Assembly (NCBI RefSeq): GCF_026151205.1
Contig: NC_087074.1
Span: forward strand, 19,957,240-20,021,239
Length of the DNA: 64,000 nucleotides
Direction of reading: 5' to 3'
From: Bolinopsis microptera
Lineage: Eukaryota > Ctenophora > Tentaculata > Lobata > Bolinopsidae
This document shows positions 57,501 to 64,000 of the stretch, one piece after another; position 1 is the first letter of the stretch; each line of letters starts with the position of its first letter. Made by a program: the position numbers and the translations under genes. Below the pieces are notes generated by a model. It saw only the letters and a program-made list of their open reading frames with translations. It was not told where the DNA came from and did no database searches.

Positions 57501-57698
57501 ATGTCCTCGTCAAGAGATCTGCTCAAGGCGGTCTCCTCCCTTAGCAGTGCTTACACAGACGATCTGCGGGAGCTAGATGAGCTAAAGAAACGTTTAAGAC
57601 GAGCAGAAACATTTATTTTGTATTTGGTTTTTATTATTTTTATTATATTAAAGTGTTTTATTTGTACTCATTCGTGTGAAGTGGAAATGAGGATCTAA
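57501..57698 (+). CDS. Short coiled-coil protein, internally deleted copy
   Basis: ATG then MSSSRDLLKAVSSLSSAYT, DDLRELDELKKRLRRAE, then a hydrophobic stretch (FILYLVFIIFIILKCFI) to TAA 57698. The first half is homologous to the ORF at 61645. The hydrophobic half aligns with the 3' untranslated sequence of that copy, so a deletion has fused coding and non-coding sequence and created a membrane-like tail. Confidence 0.5.
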   Translation: MSSSRDLLKAVSSLSSAYTDDLRELDELKKRLRRAETFILYLVFIIFIILKCFICTHSCEVEMRI

Positions 57699-57868
57699 AA
57701 AGATTAAAAGAAAGGAGAAAGACGGGGAAGAAAGGAAAGTATTATAAAGAATGGTATTGGATTTTATATAATTATCCGGCAAAGTAATAGCGTTTCCATT
57801 GGAAGGATCTATCCTCTCACCCTCTCGTTAACTTCATCCTCGTGCAAAGGCAGGACATTATTATTATA

Positions 57869-58160
57869 AATCTTCATCTTAGTCAGAAAAATGTTATATA
57901 TGTTGTATCCTACTGAATAAAAAATTTCAGAACGGGGACCTAATTGAAGGCATTGCCGCCACTACGAATGGGTATGTAACCCTGAATATAAGATACTTTA
58001 ATGAATAAACAAATCTTCATCTTAGTCAGAAAAATGTTATCTATGTTGTATCCAACTGAGAGAAAAGAACAGGTTTTCTCATGAGTAAAAAAAATTTCAG
58101 AACGGGGACATGATCGAGGGTATCGCTGCCACAACAAACGGCTACGTAACTTTAAAAGTG
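57869..58160. repeat. Tandem duplication of about 150 bp carrying an exon
   Basis: ATCTTCATCTTAGTCAGAAAAATG ... CAGAACGGGGAC starts at 57867 and again at 58013. Each unit ends in an acceptor and an NGD(L/M)IEGIAATTNGYVTL exon. Confidence 0.88.
57931..58008 (+). CDS. Paralogous terminal exon, copy 2
   Basis: Acceptor aaaaatttcag, then NGDLIEGIAATTNGYVTL and a short tail to TAA. See copies at 53885 and 58101. Confidence 0.35.
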   Translation, partial: NGDLIEGIAATTNGYVTLNIRYFNE

Positions 58161-58389
58161 TACGAAAAGGAACCAGCTGCCCATGTCACTAGTGCCCCGG
58201 CTAAGAAAAAACGAGCACCCCGAGTACCCGCAGCAACCACTAGCAAGGGAAAGTCCCTTGTGAGTAACTAATTGTTTTCTTTCTAAACTAGTTTTTATCA
58301 TGACTTTCATTGTAACAATGCGCATATTTATATACACAAGTAATACTACTATATTGACTTTTATTCAGAATGAGTCGAGGTTATTATAA
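58101..58389 (+). CDS. Paralogous exon copy 3 plus last exon
   Basis: Exon 58101-58259 (53 codons, acceptor aaaatttcag, donor CTTgtgagt): NGDMIEGIAATTNGYVTL, then a basic tail with APAKKKRAPRVPAAT. It joins in phase 0 to exon 58369-58389 (NESRLL, stop) after acceptor ttttattcag. It would equally join in phase to 58447-58479 (DFNAFLDIDF, stop). This is the longest of three paralogous exons; the basic tail resembles a nuclear-targeting sequence. The upstream exon is not found. Confidence 0.42.
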
Positions 58390-58487
58390 GTCAACTATGG
58401 TATACCTATTTCAAATAATATTCTTAAACCCGGTTATATATTTCAGGATTTCAACGCCTTTCTGGACATTGATTTTTAGTTTAACCC

Positions 58488-58727
58488 CGCTGCCGTATCC
58501 CGCTGCCCGAAACAATCGTCTACAACCCTGTTGCCGAGTCGTATCCCGCTGCCCGAAACAATCGTCTACAACCCTGTTGCCGAGTTGTATCCTGCTGTCC
58601 CGAAACAACCTTCTACAACCCTGTTGCCGAAGTCGTATCCCGCTGTCCCGAAACAATCGTCTACAACCCTGTTGCCGAAGTCGTATCCCGCTGCCCGAAA
58701 CAACCTTCTACAACCCTGTTGTACAAC
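58488..58727. repeat. 46-bp tandem repeat, about five copies
   Basis: Units of CGTATCCCGCTG(T)CCCGAAACAA(T/C)C(G/T)TCTACAACCCTGTTGCCGA(A)GT with one-base length changes, so all frames shift between copies and ORFs across it are incidental. Confidence 0.88.
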
Positions 58728-59016
58728 TAGGTAATTGGTCTCAGCCAAGAAAATGTAAAGTCTTCCTCTGACATTAAACGTGTATTTAATAAATATGCTG
58801 AAAAGATTGCTGAAATACAAGCTGTTAATTTAAAAAATCTTGTTGTTGTATGTATGTCCGCTGCTACCCACTAAATGTATCCATTTGAATAAAAGAGTTA
58901 ACTGTAGAACCAATACCGCAGTCAAACTGGAACATCCCATAACCCCCGGGAATGGGAAGTTTAACTTGAACTGTAAAACCAAAATTATACTCCAATTACT
59001 ATCTCTAGATAGCAAC

Positions 59017-59091
59017 ATGACCGTGAAAAGGAAACAAGAGGACGATCAGGATGAAGATCCTTATGTGGTCTCAACGTCGCGTCATCAGGCA
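59017..59091 (+). CDS. Possible first exon, acidic-basic
   Basis: ATG at 59017: MTVKRKQEDDQDEDPYVV and on to CGTCATCAG, followed by gcaaga (GC-type donor). Read through, it stops at 59115. Not linkable in phase to the frame at 59310 by the acceptors I see. Confidence 0.25.
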
Positions 59092-59309
59092 AGAAAATGT
59101 AAACTCTCCCTCTGATATTAAACGTGTATTTAATAAATACGCTGAAAAGATTGCTGGTAATTAAAAAACTCATGTGTTTGTACATTGTACTATGTATGTG
59201 TATGTATGTCCGCTGCTGCCCACTAAATGTATCCATTTTAATAAAAGAGTTAACTTCAACTGTCAGAACCTCTTTTTTCTCGTCATAATTTGTATGTGGC
59301 TGGTAGTAA

Positions 59310-59705
59310 TCTTACACAACCTCATCAGCATATTCAATCAGCGCTCCAGAAAACAGTAGAATTGTCACCCCGCAGTCTAAAAGAGTAGGGGATAGTGCGG
59401 CCGAGGATATACCTTCCAGTTCCAGACGGAAGCTGTGTCTTCAAAAAGAAGAAAGTATCAGTGTTAGCCAGGTTTGCAATTATCTTATTCACACCCAGCT
59501 TCTCCCTGTCAATTTTGGTGTAACACTGGTCCAGGGATTTCCCGGCTTTGCTGACGAGAACGGGCTGCTAAGCCAGCACTTGTCAAGAAAGCTGACCAAA
59601 TTCATGAAACCCGACTACTTGCACCTAAATTGGAAGGGAGTTGCTAAGTTAGCAGCAGTTCTAAAGAATACTATCCTCTCAATGACATTGGGCAAGAAAA
59701 TGTAA
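59310..59705 (+). CDS. Unrecognised 131-codon open frame
   Basis: Open from after TAA at 59307 to TAA at 59705, with no early ATG, so probably an internal or last exon (acceptor caatcag at 59335-59341). Contains RIVTPQSKRVGDSAAED, KEESISVSQVCNYLIH, VQGFPGFADENGLLSQHL and KFMKPDYLHLNWKGVAK. Composition looks protein-like rather than random. The end overlaps a repeat also found at 60627. Confidence 0.4.
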   Translation, partial: SYTTSSAYSISAPENSRIVTPQSKRVGDSAAEDIPSSSRRKLCLQKEESISVSQVCNYLIHTQLLPVNFGVTLVQGFPGFADENGLLSQHLSRKLTKFMKPDYLHLNWKGVAKLAAVLKNTILSMTLGKKM

Positions 59706-60239
59706 AGTCTCCCACTGACATTAAACCTTTATTTAATAATATGATCTAACGACTACAATATTTTGGTTCCTATTTCAGTTGTCACTGAAGAGATCATGTT
59801 TTGATTGAAACATTTGTTTGACGTAACCCGTCGTTTCAATTTGTATTATATTTATATTGCTTATTATCAATAATAGTCAGTAAGAAAATTATCTTAAAAC
59901 AACAGAAAGTAGAAGTTAAATATTTCATATCTGATTATTTGTTTTCTTGGAATTGATAATTAAATTGAAGTATTAAAATAAACTTATAACGTTGAGACAT
60001 TTAATTCATTAATAAAGTTTATATCGTAGCGTATAATTTGCTGGCAGAAAGTAAGGAAAAAAAGCAAAAAAAGGAAAACTAAGCAATATTTACTACTAAG
60101 TTTCATTTCGGAAAGGACCCCCAGAAATGGAATAAAACAAATGATATTGGATTTTCAAACAGTTTATAGAATATGATGTTCAGACTTCTTATCAGGCTGA
60201 GGACGATCCAACCAAGAGCAAAATACTGATTCATCAGTC

Positions 60240-60735
60240 ATGTCTACATTTAATTTCTCCAATTGTAACGTGTCCATCCGTGGCGACCCTCCCAGACCAA
60301 GAAGCCAGACTGGCGGGTCTGGGAGGAGAAACCGGCCAAGACTCTGTTTTCGGTACGTTAAACTTTCGTTGTAACAACTAAAATGTAATTACTAAATACT
60401 AACTCCAGTCTTCTGTCATTTTCTCGATTTAATGTTTATATTCTACCATTGCAAGTTGAGGTGACTGGTGACCTATGCCAAGCCAGAATGTATACAAAAA
60501 ACAACTCAAAGATACAAATTTTATTATTTAGGCTAATGGAATAATTAATTTCAGCTGTCAGAGACCGGGACACCTCATCAGGGACTGTGTTGAACCCTAT
60601 CCCTCCCGCCAACCCGCCAACCGTCAAGTTAGCAGCAATTCTAAAGAATACTATCCTCTCAATGACATTAGACGTGTATTTAATAATATGATCAAACGAC
60701 TACAATATTTTGGTTCCTATTTCAATTGTCACTGA
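60240..60735 (+). CDS. Two-exon CCHC zinc-knuckle protein, 97 residues
   Basis: Exon 60240-60352 (ATG; donor TTTTCGgtacgt, phase 2) joins exon 60555-60735 (acceptor ttaatttcag; stop TGA). The junction codon becomes CGC and the product reads RLCFRCQRPGHLIRDCVEP, a perfect C-x2-C-x4-H-x4-C zinc knuckle whose first Cys is in exon 1 and the remaining three ligands in exon 2. The N-terminal part is Arg/Gly/Pro-rich (RGDPPRPRSQTGGSGRRNR). Zinc knuckles bind single-stranded nucleic acid, as in retroelement Gag and CNBP-type host proteins. The C-terminal 35 residues come from the duplicated segment. Function beyond nucleic-acid binding is not known. Confidence 0.6.
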
Positions 60736-61125
60736 AGAGATCATGTTTTGATTGAAACATTTGTTTGACGTAACCCGTCGTTTCAATTTGTATTATATTT
60801 ATATTGCTTATTATCAATAATAGTCAGTAAGAAAATTATCTTAAAACAACAGAAAATAGAAGCTAAATATTTCATATCTGATTATTTGTTTTCTTGGAAT
60901 TGATAATTAAATTGAAGTATTAAAATAAACTTATAACGTTGAAACATCTAATTTATTAATAAAGTTTATATCGTAGCGTATAAATTGCTGGCAGAAAGTA
61001 ATGGCGTATAGTAAAAAAGTGCTGGCGAAGGGTTAGTGAAAAAGTTTGTTAAAGAAGCAGTCAAAGATATAATCATCAAATTGTAAGAGAATAGAAGAGG
61101 CTCCGTTTCTCCTTTCAAGTTACAT

Positions 61126-61200
61126 GATGCAGCAGGTGACGTCATGTGACAGTAGGTAACGTCACGTGATGCAGCACGTGACGTCACGTGGCTCCGTGAC
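61126..61200. promoter_or_regulatory. Overlapping CACGTG and TGACGTCA sites
   Basis: GGTGACGTCATGTGAC, GTAACGTCACGTGATG and GCACGTGACGTCACGTGG occur within 70 bp, as tandem imperfect repeats of a CRE-like (TGACGTCA) plus E-box (CACGTG) motif. It lies about 450 bp upstream of the coiled-coil ORF at 61645. The cluster is similar in kind to the one at 30.85 kb. Confidence 0.4.
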
Positions 61201-61644
61201 TTCTCCGACTAATCAATCGTGTTAAAGTCTACTAATTAGCAAAAAATGAAAAATTGGAAGCAACTTAAGCAAAAAATAGCTCTTAAGTTGAAACTAAGCA
61301 AAAATCAAAGTAAAAACTTAGTTCAAAAATTTTGCTTGAAAATTTGCTAACTTTGTTAAGTTTAAGTTGGTTTTCGGAACGGATTTTAGCAAAAAAGGGA
61401 AAACTAAGCAATATTTATTACTAAGTTTCATTTCGGAAAGGACCCCAAGAAATGGAATAAAACAAATGATATTGGATTTTCAAACAGTTTATAGAATATG
61501 ATGTTCAGACTTCTTACCAGGCTGAGGACGATCCGACCAGGAGCAAAATAAAATTAAAGCTAAAGTTTTCGGGGAGTGGAATTTCGTACCCGCCTAAAGT
61601 AACGGTAAGTCATTATCAAATTTTCACGTGATGCAAGGGACCTG

Positions 61645-61872
61645 ATGAAGGCCGTTACTGCCATCAGCAGTGCGTATACCGACGACCTGAAAGAGTTAGA
61701 AGAACTCAAGAAACGCCTCAGGCGGGCAGAGAGAAGAACAAGAGACCTAACAGTGGAATTGGAGTACTTGGCGGATCAACAGGCGGCAAGAATGGACACC
61801 CAGCCGGCGCCCCCGCCCTATTTCCACAGCCCCACCTCGCCCAGCACAGAGCCATACAGCAGCCCTCATTAA
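61645..61872 (+). CDS. Short coiled-coil protein with Pro-rich tail, full copy
   Basis: From ATG 61645 (the frame is open upstream to SRDARDL): AVTAISSAYTDDLKELEEL, KKRLRRAERRTRDLTVELEYLA, then PAPPPYFHSPTSPS to TAA 61872. The heptad-like Leu/Glu pattern predicts a coiled coil. The 57.5 kb copy has lost the second half. Unrecognised; the PPPYF tail resembles a WW/late-domain-type PPxY motif (PPPY), which is only a pattern match. Confidence 0.5.
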   Translation: MKAVTAISSAYTDDLKELEELKKRLRRAERRTRDLTVELEYLADQQAARMDTQPAPPPYFHSPTSPSTEPYSSPH

Positions 61873-62613
61873 GCTCGGGAGGACGAGGTGTCTCGCACTG
61901 GCTGTTCTTATCATTCTTGTTTTTTATTTGTTTAATACATTTCATATTTTATATTTAAAGTGATTTACTTGTACTCATTCGTATGGAATGGAAATGAGGA
62001 TCTAAAATAAAGGTTTGAATGGAAGGAGGAAAGACGGAGAAATAGGTGAGTATTGTAAATTATGATATTGGATTTGGAATAGGGTTAGGCGTTTACTTTT
62101 AAGATTCTTTCAGCATTTTATTTTTAAGGCGCGCAGAGCCGTGCTAGGGAGTAGGGTTAAATTTAAATAGGTTGTGCAGCGTAAGGCTGTTGGCGAATTT
62201 TTAAAGGGTTTTAAATATTGGTGCCAGGGAGCACGGTTATTCTTCAGGATTACGGATACATACTCTTCAAAAAATTGGCCTTATATCATTAATAGTCATT
62301 AAAAAAATTATCTCAAAACAGTTAAACCTACATTGATAAAACTGTCGGACGAAAACGGACAAATCAGCAAATCAGCACTCCGGCAGCAGTAGCAGAAAAA
62401 ATTAATGATCACTTCTCAATTATCCCTCCAAACTTTTTGGTGGGACCCAGGGGACACTTCGCAGCCCTTCTCCAAACAGTATGAACTACATTAATATACA
62501 CACGATATCTAATCTTGTGTGAGTTTTTGACTTTTAATAGATAATTCTTACTATACCTTTGTGTCACTGTTTAGGCCCGCTCTCTCTTTTTCAACCTTTC
62601 TTGATTGATCACC
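61873..62613. other. No firm gene; possible LINE trace
   Basis: Near 62395-62480 the frame AEKINDHFSIIPPNFL resembles the linker before LINE RT domains, but it is too short to call. Confidence 0.3.
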
Positions 62614-62722
62614 CGGCGCGACCCGAGACAAAGAATGGACTGAGGCAGGCAGAAGCGGGAAACACCAGGCGCGACCCGAGACAAAGAATGGACTGAGGCA
62701 GGCAGAAGCGGGAAACACCAGG
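62614..62722. repeat. 53-bp tandem duplication
   Basis: GGCGCGACCCGAGACAAAGAATGGACTGAGGCAGGCAGAAGCGGGAAACACC occurs twice in immediate succession without mismatches. A short plus frame passes through it in two registers. Confidence 0.92.
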
Positions 62723-62914
62723 CGGCTAAGGATACAAGAAAGTCGAATGAGAGGTTATCGGTTGCAGGATCCAGCAAGGATAGGAGTGCAAGTAGGGCAA
62801 ACAGGGTTTCCTCTGGTCACGTTAATGTGATCAGAGGAACAGGCGGGAACTTGGTAATATATTTTTAAGTAAACATTGGCTGGTACATCGGGCGGGTCCC
62901 CAATAAAAAAGTTT

Positions 62915-63140
62915 TGACGAATCTGATGTACTTAATATTTCAACTATTCCAGAACTCAAAAACATTAACGAAAGAATCAGATAAACGGAAAGTAAAGTTG
63001 ACTTGAATTTTGAAGATGTAAAAACGGCCTTAGGGAATTTTTTAATTATTGACTATGTAACCCTATTTCTCGTTGCATTTTTACTCATATGTTTATTGAA
63101 TATTGGTTGTATCCATAAAATTATGGAAGTGATGCCTTAG
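62915..63140 (+). pseudogene. Membrane-anchored small protein relic with in-frame TAA
   Basis: Frame FDESDVLNISTIPELKNIN, then RIR, TAA (near 62981), then TESKVDLNFEDVKTALGNF and a single hydrophobic helix VTLFLVAFLLICLLNIG, ending at TAG 63139. The continuous sense across the stop suggests one former protein with a C-terminal membrane anchor. Confidence 0.35.
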
Positions 63141-63543
63141 AGATGAGCGTGATCTCGACTCCGATAATGTATGCTAATTTTTACAGATATTGATTTTCCT
63201 TGAGAACAATGCATGAATGTATTATGTATTTTTATAATATCTATTATTAGAATAATTTTATTATTACAAATTGTTTGGACCTCTCAGAACAATATAGAGG
63301 ATAATTTGCTCTAAAACAGAGCCACAGTGACGTCATGATATATAACGGCCGCTACAAGGTTATGAGAATGATTATTAGTAGTAAACTAGTAATTATTGCT
63401 TAATCACTCTCCGTTATTTTAAAATAGGTAGTTCTGAAGTTCGCTAGCATTTGGTCAGCTCTGTCATCTTCTGTTATCTTTTATTAACAAATAGTTTTAT
63501 ATTATTTTATATTTTAATCGATCATCTTCAAATAGCAAAAGAT

Positions 63544-63966
63544 ATGAGCACTGTCATAAAGCCGATAAAGATTAGACAAATCAGTATGAAAACGTCAAAG
63601 AAGAACACTGAATATTTGTAAGTATTCACAAGTTTTAAAAAATATGTTAATGTATGTCTTGTTGATTTTACGGTAACAGATTGAGACCATTAATAGAGAT
63701 CTAAAAGAGGTTTTATTAAATAAGATTTACCTTATCACAGGATCATCAAAACCGATAAGGATACATACATGTGCTTTCAAGGGAGAGTTATAGAAAGAAT
63801 CAAAAATCTCGTAAGGTAATCTATTAATAAATAATCTCATTGTATGTGTTATATTCTTATAAAGAATTGATATATTTGATTGCGTACGTTATTAGAATAT
63901 ATATTATATATATATAGATATATCTATATTTACTGTCTCTTTTACAGATCAAGGAAACTGAACTGA
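63544..63966 (+). CDS. Three-exon micro-gene, 55-residue basic protein
   Basis: Exons 63544-63617, 63741-63815 and 63948-63966 have canonical sites (TTTgtaagt; cttatcacag; AAGgtaat; tcttttacag) and agree in phase (2, 2). Product: MSTVIKPIKIRQISMKTSKK, then IIKTDKDTYMCFQGRVIERI, ending KLN. Lys/Arg-rich with a central TDKDTYMCF block. Introns are 123 and 132 bp. I do not recognise it. Three exons agreeing in phase within 423 bp are hard to get by chance, but the protein is short. Confidence 0.5.
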
Positions 63967-64000
63967 ACACCATTCAGTCAATGACGGTAAAATCTAACCA

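Larger units (their letters stand above)
58745..59760 (+). repeat. Three-fold repeated segment with a QENVKSxSDIKRVFNKY frame
   Basis: CAAGAAAATGTAAA(G/C)TCT and the ATTAAAC(G/C)T that follows occur at 58747, 59092 and 59692. The first two continue with CTGAAAAGATTGCTG and, later, GTATGTCCGCTGCT(A/G)CCCACTAAATGTATCCATTT. The longest frame (first copy) codes for about 42 residues to TAA at 58873. Confidence 0.75.
59645..61560. repeat. Direct duplication of about 590 bp
   Basis: 59645-60235 (GTTAGCAGCAGTTCTAAAGAATAC to GAGGACGATCCAACC) is repeated as 60627-61540. The second copy contains an extra block at about 60995-61385 that includes the CACGTG/CRE cluster. Confidence 0.85.

Noticed and set aside
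58370-58820. Overlapping ORFs on both strands at 58.4-58.8 kb
   Set aside because: Products of a 46-bp tandem repeat whose copies change length by one base, so no frame is maintained.

Overview
This is a eukaryotic window, almost certainly from an invertebrate animal. It is AT-rich, its genes are split by short GT-AG introns, and it carries metazoan housekeeping orthologues (GTF3C5, TELO2, SCAF4/8) together with LINE, Penelope-like and PHD-RT retroelements. Several genes have a strong 3' splice site a few bases before their start codon, with short gaps between genes on one strand. That fits a lineage with spliced-leader trans-splicing and operon-like clusters; a cnidarian is one candidate. 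The species cannot be fixed from the sequence alone.

Left part (1-28 kb) is gene-bearing, with all host genes on the minus strand. In transcription order from high to low coordinates these are: a SCAF4/8-type CTD-binding RNA factor (15 exons, 27936 to 17273), a lysine-rich nuclear-looking ORF of about 433 residues (16781 to 15478), an intron-less TELO2 (7591 to 5021), and the 5' five exons of GTF3C5 (4741 to 1088, running off the left edge). A complete PHD-RT retroelement (8652-12166) sits inside an older LINE fragment with a 10-bp target-site duplication. A Penelope-like element with a GIY-YIG domain lies antisense in the last SCAF intron.

The most unusual observation is that four minisatellites start exactly at exon-intron junctions: a 57-bp unit at a GTF3C5 donor, a 54-bp unit at a GTF3C5 acceptor, a 42-bp unit at a SCAF donor and a unit of about 30 bp at another SCAF donor. 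In three of them the unit contains the splice site plus adjoining exon bases, so the pre-mRNA carries many copies of a splice site.

Right part (28-64 kb) has no recognisable host housekeeping gene. It is a mosaic of duplicated and decayed blocks: Hsp70-like fragments at 28.6-32.5 kb; a degraded repeated block at 38-45 kb holding a 727-bp perfect foldback element inserted at TTAA; transposase-core and Penelope fragments; and on the plus strand a series of very small, phase-consistent multi-exon ORFs (50-100 residues), including one that builds a CCHC zinc knuckle across a splice junction. Whether these micro-genes are host genes or parts of unknown mobile elements is open. Much of 31-43 kb looks heavily decayed or poorly resolved, and no gene can be supported there.
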